Assembly: GCA_022457155.1 (NCBI GenBank)
Contig: JAJGOT010000313.1
Span: 1 to 64,000, forward strand
Direction: 5' to 3'
Origin: Cladopsammia gracilis
Lineage: Eukaryota > Cnidaria > Anthozoa > Scleractinia > Dendrophylliidae
Length of the DNA stretch: 64,000 nucleotides
In this document: positions 1 to 11,500 of the stretch, in pieces
Numbering within the stretch: the first letter of the stretch is position 1
Layout of the letters: every line of letters starts with the position of its first letter
Program-made: the position numbers and the translations under genes
The notes under the pieces: generated by a model
Told to the model about the DNA's origin: nothing
Database searches by the model: none
Seen by the model: the letters and a program-made list of their open reading frames with translations, nothing else

Positions 1-1090
1 TTAAGCCATTCTCCTCCTTGATCACTTTGCAAGACTGCTGGAAATCCATATTGCAGGAATACATCATTAAACAGAACTCGTGCTGCAGTAGTTGCTTGTT
101 TATCTGGGACTGGAATTGCACGCAAGAAATTAGAGTAGGGACAAACAGCAGTCAAAATCCATTTGTTACCGGTTGGGGTAGTAGGCAATTGTCCAACATA
201 GTCTATGCCAATGGTGCTGAAGGGACGGTCAAAAATGCGAATTTGCATCGGTCCATGTTTGGGATCAGTAGACTTAAATTTGATACAAGCGGGCAACGCC
301 TGATCCAGTTCCGCACATGTTTGGCCATATTTCGCCAATAAAAGTCATATGAAAGGGATCCATAGGTAGCTTCGCGTCCTCGATGCATTCCCACAGGCGA
401 ATCATGATAGACTCGTAAGAGATGACGTTGAAGATTAATGTCATTGGGAACCATAATGCGGTAGTGATTTGGGTCTTGCATAAATTCATCTCGATACATT
501 AGCAAACTGTCAATAACAGCTGAGCGCTTTGCCATTTGTTTAACCCATTGCAAGTGTTCCTTTGGAATGTTCTTGATTGCAGAAATATCTTGATTTGAGC
601 TATGAAACTTGATCAACAGATTGCACCAATAATCTTGTAGCTGTCTCTTAGCAAAACTCGATCGATTGCGGTTTAAAGATTCCAAATTTTCAAAGTCTTC
701 AAAGTTGCAATCTGAGGATGGACTTTCTTGATATTTACCAACTGGTGGAGTCTCGGTCTGGCTTGTGACTGAAGTTTTGAGTTGAGGCTCCTTCGCGCAT
801 TTGGTTCTCTTTGGAGCAGTAGCGAGACAAACTGGGTCGAGACAATCAGCTTGAGGCATAAGACACGCATTGTGTAAGCAAGCCATAGTATTGTTAAATG
901 TTCCATGAACAAGTTCAGGGGTATGGTGTGGAACATCAACTGAGGTTGCGATGATCATAAATGCGATAACACTGTTCTCTGGAGGTATAACAACATTGTC
1001 TTCAGAAATGTTCTCTTTGACCGGGTGACGACTGAGGACATCGGGAACAACATTTCTTTCCCCTTTTCTGTGTTCGATAAAAAAAATCAA
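1..1090 (-). pseudogene. Gypsy integrase region (broken, partial)
   Basis: After the second frame break the frame continues through the end of the RT/RNase H domain (IEHRKGERNVVPDVLSRHP), a spacer, and the integrase HHCC zinc-binding part: HDSPVGMHRG, then CP. A missing base near 287 breaks the frame within the Cys pair. Beyond it the integrase core can still be followed in another frame to the window edge (FLQYGFPAVLQSDQGGEW), including the conserved Asp region. The end of the core and the C-terminus are outside the window. Confidence 0.9.
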
Positions 1091-1218
1091 ACTCAGCCAT
1101 GCTCATGCACCATCTTGCCACTTTTGCCTGTTGTGGTGCCATGGTAGTCAACCATTTAAGATTTGCATGATCGGTTACAACTTTAACTCTTCGGCCTAGT
1201 ATGTAAGAGCGAAACTGT

Positions 1219-3945
1219 TCAAGTCCCCCATTTCACAGCAAAAAGTTCCTGGTGCATAGTTGTCCAACGTGATTCAGCTGGTGTAAATGCTCGGGAGGCA
1301 AATCTCACAGGGCGAAGTATGCCATCCTTCTCTTGAGCCAACATTGCTCCACATCCTAGCTTGCTAGCATCCACGTGTAATTCAAACTGAGCATTCCAAT
1401 CAGGATGGAACAACATAACATCTGGGCCAGTGATTGCTTGCTTCAAGTCTTGAAACTCTCTTGCTGTACCTTCTGTCCATTGAAATGATACACCCTTCTT
1501 GAGGAGGAATCGCAAGGCTTGTGTTCGGGTAGACATGCATGGAATAAAGTCTCTGAAATATCCGCAGAGTCCAAGAAAACGCTTTACTGCAGAAGTGTTA
1601 GTTGGTGTGGGCATAGATAAGATTGCTTCTACTCCTTTGCTTATTGGTGTTCGACCTTCTTGGGTGATCCGATGTCCCAGTATTTCAATTTCCCTTGCGA
1701 AGAATGTACACTTAGAGGGTTTCAGTTGCATGCCAACTTTAACCAGTCTCTGAAACAGCAACGAATACTGTGCAAGGGCTTCCTCGTCTGTCATTGCCCA
1801 CTGAATTATGTCATCCACATAAACAACAAGCCACTTGTGCAAATAATCTGCAAATACAGTGTTCAAAATCCGCTGAAAAGTATTTGGTGCTGTTTTCAAT
1901 CCGAAGGGAAGCCTGAGGAACTCATACAGTCCCAGGTGTGTACAAAATGCAGTTTTGTGTTGATCCGATTGCCGGATGGGAATTTGCCAGTAACCGCTGA
2001 CCAAGTCACATTTCGCAAATACTTTTCCCTGGCTGATGGCATCCAGAACGCTTGAGATCGATGGGATAGGGTAACCATCTCCTTGTGTCACACTGTTGAG
2101 GCGACGATAGTCCACCACAAATCTTGGAGGTTGCAGTTGCCCCTTTTCTGGAGGTTTGCGGACCAGGATGCATGGGGAACCCCATTCTGATTGACTTGGT
2201 TGTATTATCTTGAGCTTGAGCATCCGCTCGATTTCTGTTTTGATTGCTCTGAGTTCTGCTGGGCTTTTCTTGTATGGGTGACTATAGATGGGAGGGGCAT
2301 CCGCTGTGTCAATTCTGTGCTCAAACCCCTTAACAGCTCCAAGTGGACTCCCAGGGAGGAGAAATGCAGTAGGATATTGACAGATAAGTTCTTTGAATCT
2401 CTTCATAATATCTGCATCAATATTAGAATACTCCAATCCATCTAGACCCAAGGCATGAAATATAGCATCAGTGTAAGCAGTTGAGTAAGGGTCACAGGTC
2501 AGTTCTTCTACTGGAGGAAACTCAGGACCTTGACAGTCAAATTCTGGTAAGGAATCACAGAAAGGAGACAATATGGATGAGTTGAGACCAGAATCTTCCA
2601 TTTCTTTCGTTTGGACTGAAAGTTGCCATTGCTTTGGAGCACAAGAGTCTAAGTCAGAATGCTTCTGCTCAGTGTTCTTTCCAGGTTGTGATGAAGCGGG
2701 TGGCTGCTGTGTATTTGCCCATGTAAGCCATCCATCTGCAAGTTGCTTTGCAGTAGTGTCAGCTGCTTCTTCAAGAATAGTATCATCATCCTTTGTCATG
2801 TCTCTAACATCACCTAGAATGACATTCTCAGGGATACTTGTGTTCTTCAACTTAGATTCCACTGCCAAGGTTGTACAGTATGTGATGCACATGTCAGGAA
2901 CTTCTTCTGTAAGAACTGAATCTGGTGTTTCAGAAAGGTCTAAGAGGTGTGCGTTGTAGCATGGATCACTGTTCGGGCGTGTGGTTTCTGGTATAACATG
3001 ACTTGACATTTGGCTGAGATCAAAGGGACCACTGAGAACTTTAACACCTGGTTGAATGTCCTTGCCCTCAATCCAAAGCGGTTGGCGCACTACTTGGTAT
3101 CCCATTAAAGCTGCAGAAAGGGTGACGCAGACTGTAACAAAGTTAAGACCACGGTGAAGGGTGTGTGAACGTTTGTGAATACCCAGTGGTGGTGCTCCGG
3201 TAAGAAGACATGTAACACTGACGTGTGGCTTTGGCACTGTTGGCTTACTTTCATGTGACAAGGACCCATTGGGTGCTGAGACGCTTGCGAAACCTTCAAG
3301 TGGATTGTCGAGAGAGCACTGGACCCGAAACTGCATACTTGGATGTCGAAAGGTGATGGATGGAACATAATGATCAACCAATGCTTGAGTCGCATGAAGG
3401 TGGTTCTCCCCAAAGAGTATTGGCCAGACAAGACCTGGAACTACGAGCATAGTGAAGATAGTTTCCGTTTTTGTTTCCCATGTGATGGGGATTTCCATGG
3501 TGGCAACTGCTTTAAGATTGGACTTTGGATCCGCAGCTGTAACAGAAATGGGTTCCTCTAGGGCACAATACTTGAGGTCAGGTCGTTTGGAGGCTACAAA
3601 ATCAGCATGTACTTTGCTCACAAGAGATACAGAACAGCAGCTATCCAATGGCAAGGGCAGTTGTTCACCTGCAGATGTAACGGAGGTCCACAGAATGTTA
3701 CACTGATGTAACTGAGTTTCTGGCTTTGCTGAAGGTGCAGGGATGGTAACAGCAGGTAATCCAAATAAGGGAGTAGATGTCGATGGCTGATCAGATGTAA
3801 CTGGAGGAGGTGGTCGTGAAGCTGAGGTTGAGATTTGGTTTTCCGATACCGCAGGAATAGAAGACGACGATTTTTCCGTACACTGAGCTTCGAATTTTCC
3901 AGACGAGTAGACAAGACTACGAGTTGCTGCCTGAGAGAATTTACC
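1219..3945 (-). pseudogene. Gypsy pol: protease, reverse transcriptase, RNase H (broken)
   Basis: The frame opens at 3945, in -1 relation to gag and overlapping it by about 330 bp, so expression needs a -1 shift or a lost base. The protease active site reads LPLDSCCSVSLVSK, with DSC where most families have D-S/T-G. The reverse transcriptase has FVVDYRRLNSVT, LPFGLKTAP and the catalytic YVDD. RNase H begins at FELHVDASK and continues to MHQELFAVKWG. There the frame stops because the C run at 1225-1229 carries one extra base. The next frame continues RNase H (FRSYILGRRVKVVTDHANL), then meets an extra base in the A run at 1079-1086. The D of VTDHANL is the expected third acidic RNase H residue. 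Confidence 0.9.
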
Positions 3946-5021
3946 TCATCGGATGGAAGAGTGCTGCGAGATGTGCTTGGTGGGCGATTTTCAGAATGTA
4001 TGATAGCTTTACAACCCCATTTATTACAGCGTTGACACTTGTGTTGTCGGCCATATGAGCATTTATTACCGTCTTCCTCGCAATTAGATTTGGGAAACCG
4101 ATTGTAATTTTTGCAGATCTCAGGTTGTTTTGAAGTGTCTTTGCGGAATTTTGGACAGTACCTTGACAGATGATTTGTTTCTCCACAAGTGTAACAAGCC
4201 CTCTGCTGTCGTTGGGAGTTCTGATCTTGAGATTTCATGGCGGTTGAGGAAACAAACGCATTCGGTGGTGTTACTTTCCATTCATCGAGCGACTGATTGG
4301 CATTCGAGGAGGTGGGCGGAGTTTGAAATGACAACTCAACACGACGAGCCGCTTCGACAGTCTTATCGAGTGTTTCAAATTCTGATGCTTTCACAACAAG
4401 CTGCTGAGCAATACTAGGATTGACCTTAGAAATAAACTGTGAAATAACAAAGGTGGGACAATCTTTCGCAATCTTTTCGCCAAGTTTCTCCAGTTGATGC
4501 AGTAGTTTCTTGTATTTGAACGCAAATTGTTCCACTGACTCGCCACGCTCTTGTTGAATAGCGCTTAACTCGGCTGCTAATCGGCGGCACTTGTCTTCTT
4601 TCGATTCGCCGAATTCTGCACGTAATCTTTCGATGCAAATGTTAAGCTGGTCTTCTACCGCTTTTTCTGCGTAGCCCTCTGTAGTTTTGGCTATTGACAA
4701 TACAGATCTTGGCCAGTCGCCAACACACTGTTGTTCCAGAAGCGATAAACGTGTTCCGGCGGGAAGATGAGATGTCTGCTGAGTGAATCGCTCGAGGAAT
4801 TCGGAAATGTCGTCTTGTACCACGTTATCTCGACGAAATGATGGAAGTTGCATGGAAGGCATGCGAAGGCCTTGTTTATTATCGTGATTAGAGGCTGCAG
4901 GAACCGCTTCGGCCATGTCGCCGACTGTCTTAGTAACTTGAGAAACATTTGTAGTTAAGTCCTTTACAACGCTGACGAGTCCAGCCACGACGCCTTGTAG
5001 TTCTTCTATTGTTGTTGTCAT
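3618..5021 (-). CDS. Gag-like protein of the gypsy element (CCHC zinc knuckle)
   Basis: I place the start at the ATG at 5021 (protein begins MTTTIEELQG). The open frame reaches back to 5108 but without an ATG and into the putative LTR. The N-terminal third has a coiled-coil-like segment and a retrotransposon Gag domain (around residues 70-230, with QQERGESVEQFAFKYKKLL). A classical knuckle C-x2-C-x4-H-x4-C follows (CYTCGETNHLSRYC), then a second Cys-rich cluster. The last ~110 codons are unlike Gag and overlap the pol frame, which is open from 3945 in the -1 register, so true Gag coding probably ends near there. Function inferred: RNA packaging and particle assembly. Confidence 0.85.
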   Translation of the reverse strand: MTTTIEELQGVVAGLVSVVKDLTTNVSQVTKTVGDMAEAVPAASNHDNKQGLRMPSMQLPSFRRDNVVQDDISEFLERFTQQTSHLPAGTRLSLLEQQCVGDWPRSVLSIAKTTEGYAEKAVEDQLNICIERLRAEFGESKEDKCRRLAAELSAIQQERGESVEQFAFKYKKLLHQLEKLGEKIAKDCPTFVISQFISKVNPSIAQQLVVKASEFETLDKTVEAARRVELSFQTPPTSSNANQSLDEWKVTPPNAFVSSTAMKSQDQNSQRQQRACYTCGETNHLSRYCPKFRKDTSKQPEICKNYNRFPKSNCEEDGNKCSYGRQHKCQRCNKWGCKAIIHSENRPPSTSRSTLPSDEVNSLRQQLVVLSTRLENSKLSVRKNRRLLFLRYRKTKSQPQLHDHLLQLHLISHRHLLPYLDYLLLPSLHLQQSQKLSYISVTFCGPPLHLQVNNCPCHWIAAVLYLL

Positions 5022-5052
5022 GAGTTCAACGTAATTTGGGTTCTCCACCACT

Positions 5053-5214
5053 TGTAGACGTATTTGCAGGGGATTAATAGAGACAATGACGAGAATGTAG
5101 TAACGCAAACTTTATAACTCAAACAGTAAACGAGAAAGTGCTGACAAGACTCGACAACAATACTCGAAGGAACTCGGTTCGCTCGCTCCGTTCCATGTGC
5201 TCTGTCACGTGACA
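5053..5214 (-). repeat. Candidate 5' LTR of the gypsy element
   Basis: The - strand begins TGTCACGTGACA at 5214, a perfect 12-bp palindrome with the TG start usual for LTRs, and ends ..TCTACA at 5053. A TATAAA-like box lies at about 5112-5117. Directly inside is a TGGTGGAGAACC stretch of the TGG type expected of a tRNA primer binding site, about 25-30 bp before the gag ATG. Length about 162 bp, short for gypsy. The assignment cannot be confirmed because the second LTR is outside the window. Confidence 0.55.
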
Positions 5215-5274
5215 TTGTTTATGTGTCCCATGATTCCACTACACTAACATTATCATTCTTGATTGCCATTATAG

Positions 5275-5577
5275 CATCACAAGGTTTAACTACTAACGAA
5301 CTCGAGGATATCTTATCCTGCGATGAAGCCGTCCTCCATGATGTATTCCAGTACTGGACCCCGCCTATCAGACGACTTCCCCCCCTGCTATGGGTCAGAA
5401 TAAGAGCCGATCTTTCCTCGTACCTAGTGGACCGGGGGGCGGATGGCACGCAAGTAACCTGCTGGTATCACAGGCAGTTTTTTGAGGCAGCTGTTAACCG
5501 ATACTTGTCTGATCCGATTGAGAAGAAGAGCCGCCATAGTGCAATTGCTGATTACTTCTTGGGAAGAAACTTTGTTG
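5275..5577 (+). CDS. NACHT/WD40 exon a: winged-helix region
   Basis: Encodes GLTTNELEDILSCDEAVL and on to WYHRQFFEAAVNRYL and IADYFLG, the conserved region after NACHT in NWD/TEP1-like proteins. The acceptor is chosen at 5273-5274 because a branch-point-like CACTAAC (5242) and a pyrimidine-rich stretch precede it. The frame is open further back to 5223, so an earlier acceptor cannot be excluded. The donor G|GTAGGC leaves one base, which completes a Glu codon with the next exon. Confidence 0.85.
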
Positions 5578-8500
5578 GTAGGCGAGCACTTGTAGATTAT
5601 TACCGAGTATTTTCGCACGAGTTGGTTTGTATCAGAAATGGAACGAGTGAGCGCACCCACTCGTTCGATTTCTGATACATCGCCAACTCGTGCGTAAATA
5701 CCGTACGCGTGCACTGCCCATGAAGTAATCTATATGTACATCATAAAAAACAGCACCTCAGAAAAGTACTGCTCAATAGCTGAATGGTGACACTTATAAT
5801 CCAGACTCAAATTTAATTTCATAATTTAACCCTTATATTTCCCGAAAGCGTTTCGAGTTTAAAGAAATGCATATATTCACGACAAGGAAGGAAAGCAATG
5901 AGATATTTGACTCTCTGACTCAACAATACATTTGGAGTGTAAAATCTTATTATTATATAAACACTAATGACATACCAAGTGAGCTTTCGCGCGTAAACAT
6001 CATATCTTCACACGTAAGAATAACATGTTATCTTCACACGTGAAAAGATCACCGTTGACACGTTGTTCTACTTTAGGACTTCAAAAAAATATTAAAGTGA
6101 AATGGTTTGATTTCATTGGTGTTGAAAAATATTTCACTCGTTTACTGCGCTCACTCGTGAAATATTTTTCAACACTCGAAGAGAAATTTCGTATCTTCGC
6201 GCGGCCATATAATATCCTTTATTTATGCAAAGAACATATTTGAACTGAAGGAAAAGTAGCGGTCCTTGAAAATTCATCCTGTTTCAAGGTCGACTTTCCG
6301 ATATTTTTACTCAATGAATGTAATATTTTGCAGATCAACGAAAAGAAAGAGAAAAAAGACGTTAAAGAACAACAATTTGACCGAAAAATAGATATTCATG
6401 CCACGAGAGAGCGAAAAGTTTAATTTTTTTACCACGCATGCACAGATTAAATTTCCGATTTTAAATCACTTCTGAAAACAAAATAGCGTCTTCTTGAGCA
6501 ATTTCGTTGAAATAACTATTTGGTGTGTGTTTTTTTGGAGCGAAAGACGTCATTTCAAAGTAAAGTCATAATTTCATGTACTACAAGTGTCAGAAACACG
6601 AAACAAAGCGTTGAAAATCCCTCCAAAATTTTGGCCATTTTTTCCGATTTTATTCGCTTCAAAATAATAAAATCTTGTCAACTAACAAAAAGAAAGACAA
6701 AAAAGACACTAAACAATATAATTTGACTGAAAGATAAAGATTCACAACACCAGGGAGCGTTATATGCAATTTTTTTTCTACGCATGCGCAGACGTAATTT
6801 CCGAGTTTAAATCGCTTCTACAACCAAAATAGCGTCGATGTGATCAAAATTAGTTGAAATGCAACTATTTGATAGTGTTTTAGAGCTAAAGGCTTCAATT
6901 TAAAGAAATATCATAATTTTTCGTCCCACAAGTGTCCGAAACACGACAAAAAGCGTTATATAAGGGTTCCGATTACTACAGTACTATTGGAAGCGTAGGG
7001 TGCTATTACGAATGCCTCCATCGCATCGCCTTTGGGCTGATCTGGTGACACTCGTAACAGCTTTGGTTCGGTACCCTTCTAGGACACCAATACCAGCCCA
7101 AAGTTTCCATATCTAGTCACTCCCGATGCCTCGCGCTCGGTCGAGGGACGCTTTCATAACCTCCATTGGAGTGTTTCGGTTTAAACGTATCCTCGTTTCA
7201 CTTACCAAAATCTGTAGGATACTGACTTTGTCAGTGACTCGCTTCCAGTGGCACTGCAAGTTGCAGTGTGCCATTGTTTTGATTTTTGTTCCTAGATTAG
7301 AAATTTGCTGAAAAGATATATTGGTTTTATTTGCAGAAGAGGGCACAAAAGAGACAACACTTATTCATGGCAAGCAGGTTCGCTTAGCAAGCATTTCAGG
7401 ACAGCCTCTTTTGTTAACCAAAGGCAGATACAATCTACGGAAACTTCACGAGCTTCCCGTCCAATTGATTCGCAGTCAGCGATGGGACGATTTGAAAAAC
7501 GAAGTGCTTTGCAACTTTCACTGGCTTAGTACAAAGATAGAAGTGCGGTCATTAAGGTAAGACAGTATCTGGTATCTTCTTAAATTCCTTGTTTGCCTCC
7601 GTTAAAGACTTTCAAGCGACAGTTGCTTGAAGAGAAAATCGTAGGAAGATACGACATAAAAGGAACAGGATTTCTCGATTCTTTGTGGAACACTTGGCTA
7701 ATGTCCGTCATTGTTAAACGCACCCTGTTAACAGAGCCAGAGCTTTACCTCCGGACACGAGAGAAAGAAAGGAAGACCCCCCTCCTCTTACTTCACAGGA
7801 TAACTAAACGAGCTTGTGCTCGTTGTAGACTGGTAACTGTCCCTTTTCAGTCATACGAGCTGGCAAGCTACTCACGCAAACAAACTCGGCGAGACTGCAG
7901 CGAGCGCCGCTTCGGCTCGTATAACTTTCGGCCGCTCGGACTCGGTCGAGCGCCGATCGTGTGAACTGCTCGCCCACTCGGACTCGGTCGATCAGCGATC
8001 GCGTGATTTGCCCGCCCGCTCGATGCACGTGGATGGAAGTAGATTACACGTGGTTAGAAATCAAAATTACCATTCCTGTGGAATTTTGTTTTTTTAAGCC
8101 GTTATTTTGTCTCGTACGTTAATTTTTATTTGCTTTCATCGCTTCTGACAAAGTTTTCCTTCTGTTTCAAGATAACAAAGCAAGGATTGTAAAGCAAGCT
8201 CCTGGCCAAAATTATGAAAACACGACATATCAGCCGGCACTGTCCCTTCAAGCACATATTGATGCTCTAAACTTAGTTATCTCTCTCTGAATTAACAGGT
8301 CCGTGTTGGATAATTTCCATGCCGCCATGAATGCTGTGAATGATCCTGACATTGCGGCTGTAGCAGAAACTCTTCAACTTGCTCAAGACGCCATTCTAAG
8401 CGACCCCAAACAGCTAGCTGCACAGTTTGTAGCCAGACTTTACGAGGTCTGCTATGAGCAGTTTTGTTTACTCTATTTAATGATCGTAGAGCAGTCCAGG

Positions 8501-11500
8501 CCATTCTTAGATTTCAATATTTTAAGTTTCACACTTTCCAATCTTCCCTGCCACTGTCTGTGTGTTGTGTTTTGTGCTACTTTGGAAGTCATGATGACGT
8601 AGCTCGAGGCCCCGAGGGGGGAGGGGGAAGGGGATACTCAAGTATAATAGTGACGCCGAGGTGCGGAAACCTTTGTTGGGGTTTGAAATGTGCGATTTGA
8701 GGACTTTTTGGGGGTTAGAAATTCTGTGATGACTTTTTTTTAGGGGGGAGGGGGGTACAAATATGCCATTTAGTTATTTAAAGTGATACTAAAGCCTTTA
8801 AACTGGGGTCCATTTTACTTGCTGTTAGTGTTTGCAGTTATTCATCAGTTTAATCGTATCGTTTCTGTGTATTTTCTTTCCTACAGTGTAAAGTCCAGAA
8901 TGCCTTTCACCTAATTCCCTCTAAATTATCACCAGTAAGTAATTGTAATATAAAAGAAATGTTTTCCTTTACACAGAAGCTTATCGCGCAATATTCAAGT
9001 TCCTGCTTTGTCTTAATTTGGTTCGATTTCCTCCGTTCCCGGCCTATTTTTTTCATATTGATGCTTGGAGCGCGGACTTGAGGCCATGCCACGTTCCGTC
9101 AGTTTACTTCAGTCGACAAGTGCATAAAATTTGTCTTCCTTTTCCTGACCAATCAGCGTAAATTCAAACCCAAGGTTATGACATCTAACCAATCACAAAT
9201 AACGCAATGAACAAATGAGAACTCGAATAAAATATGCTGCCAGAGCCAAGCGCGGGAAAACCCGCAACTTCCAAACGGAGCCAAGCGCGGGAAAATATGC
9301 CAAGGAAGTAGAGCACCGGAAAATTTGCAACGGCCGTCCGGGGCCATGCGCGGGAAAACATGCAACCGGAGCCAAGCGCGGAAAAATTTGCCAAGAGAGT
9401 CGAGCGCCGGAAAATTTGCAAAGGCCATCCGAAGCAGTACGCGGGAAGACTTGCAACCGGAGCTAAGCGCGGGAAAACATGCAACTGGAGCCAAGCGCGG
9501 GAAAACACACAACCCGAGCCAATCGCAGTAAGTTTACGACCGTCAACCGAAGCCAAACACGGGAAAATATGCCGTGCGTGAACAGAGTTTTAACTAACCT
9601 CAGACGCAAATCCAAGCCAAAATCGAAGTGGCTATCAGGCTTACCCACTTCGCGAGCTATTTCATAAATAACGTCTGTTACTGCACTTTGTTTTCTTTTT
9701 CAGGTACTATCAAAACTTGTTCAGGATTCTGGCAGCCCGCCTGAGCCCACACTTATTCCGTCCAGAGGTTTCCTGACTCCCCCTGGCGGTCAGTTAGTGC
9801 AGACATTAGTGGGCCACTCAGCAAGTGCAGTGTATGGTCTGACTTCCACAAGTGACGGAAAATACGCGGTTACAGGTATTTACTCTCAGATTCTATATCC
9901 CTTGTGGTACTGATCTGATCCAATGAACCAATCAGAGCTCGAAGCAAATACATGTCGCCAGTGCCAAGCGCGGGAAAACGCATGTGAGCAAGTCACGATT
10001 GGTTATGGTTTTTGTTCAACCTTTGATTGGTTGATAAAGTGGCGCGAGATTTTTTAGCCAATCATTGCATTGCAATGCTGGATTGGAAAGTTTGTTATAT
10101 GAGAACTGAGTTCCTTATACCTCCCCAACCCAGCAAATGATAAAGATATAAACGTACACGTGTTACTTAAGTTTGGCAGCTGATTTTGTTGTTTTGTTTG
10201 TCGTAGGCTCGCAAGTCGGTGTTGTCAAAGTCTGGGACATAGACGATGGCACGTCACTACTGACCGTGCCGGAGGCTGGGAAAGAGATTGGCCTGGTCAC
10301 GTGCTGTTGCGACGATGAGATCATTGTGGTTTCGTCAAAGAGTGGAATTAGTGTGATATGTTTTGAAACTGGTGAAATACTGCACAGGTGAATATTGCAA
10401 GTTAAACATCTGAACTGTGTTTTTATAAAAATTATTTTTAGCGACCAAAAATTTCTACTGTACAGTATTATTTTATAATTTAAAACCAGTGGTAACTTGG
10501 ACTACACTTTTGCGAGTTTTTACTTTTATCTCTGATTTATTTTATATTTCACGCGTGACCGTTGCCAAGCGCGGGAAAATTAGCGATCAGTGGCATGCGC
10601 GGGAAAACATGCAACTGGTGGCAAGCGCGGGAAAATATCTGAATCAGTGGCAAGCGCGGGAAATATTTGAATACACACTTACGACGTAAGCATGAAAGCG
10701 AGGCCTAAGGGCCACCAAGCTTACCGCAAACTTCCAAAAAGTAAATATGGCGGCGAAACAAGAGCGATTTGTGAATTAGAGATTAAAAATTAACCCCAGG
10801 CCAGAAGATATTCCCATAGCAGTTATAGTAAATGAAAGTCAGTTGAAAAGTGGACGGTGGAGAAACTAACTTGCGGTAAGTATCCTTCAGAAATGCATGA
10901 AACGTCAAGTCTTTCCTATTATCAGAACGATTATTACAAAGTGCAGCGGTGCAGCATTTGTGAGAGTTTTTTAATCGTAGTCGTGGGCTGCGCTTCTGCC
11001 ATTTTAATTGCGATGTGACTCTTTCATGCTTTCATGCTTTCATGCTTTCATGCTTTCATGCTTGTGTCGTAAACGTGTATTAGTGCCATGCGCGGGAAAA
11101 ATGTATCAATTAGTGCCATTCGCGGGAAAACACGCAAACGGTGCTAAGGGCGGAAAACAGGCAAACGGTGCCAATTGTAGAAAAACGTGAAACTGTTGCT
11201 AAGCCGGCCTTAAAAGCCAGGGTAGGGTGTGGTTGGTTCCTCCTGATGGACTTATTGGCAGTTACACCGTCCATCAGTCTTATTTCTCCCACAATGAATC
11301 AAAACCAGCTGTTCCTCACTGAATGTTATGTAACTGCAAATACTATTCGGGTTTTTTTTTCTTTTTTCGTCGTTTGATTGTAGAGTGGAGACCAAGTACT
11401 TTGAAAGCTATCCACCGTTCACACTGGCCGGCGAAAAAGGATCCAAAATTGTCTTCCTCAAAGAAAAGAGTTTAAATGTGATCTTCACTTCTTCTGGGAA

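Larger units (their letters stand above)
1..5214 (-). mobile_element. Ty3/gypsy LTR retrotransposon, degenerate, cut by window edge
   Basis: Read on the - strand the order is LTR, gag with zinc knuckle, protease, reverse transcriptase, RNase H, integrase: the Ty3/gypsy order. The integrase is still running at base 1, so its end and the 3' LTR lie outside the window. At least three single-base frame breaks disrupt the pol part (extra base in the C run 1225-1229, extra base in the A run 1079-1086, missing base near 287), so it is not autonomous as it stands. Its outer LTR edge at 5214 lies 60 bp from the splice acceptor of the first NACHT/WD40 exon in the window, on the opposite strand, so it sits in that gene's intron. 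A candidate target duplication beside the LTR is TTGTT (5215-5219); the other side is not visible. Confidence 0.95.

Noticed and set aside
5223..5274. NACHT/WD40 coding continuing upstream of 5275 to 5223
   Set aside because: The frame is open, but a branch-point-like CTAAC and pyrimidine-rich stretch followed by ATAG fit an intron end better; not certain.
6989..7280. RNase P or RNase MRP RNA instead of 7SK
   Set aside because: No CR-I/CR-V-type P4 elements were seen, while the 5'/3' pairing and terminal hairpin fit 7SK.
9153..9667. Several overlapping open frames of 60-120 codons on both strands
   Set aside because: All are products of the GCGCGGGAAAA tandem array; every frame is open because the units are short and GC-rich.
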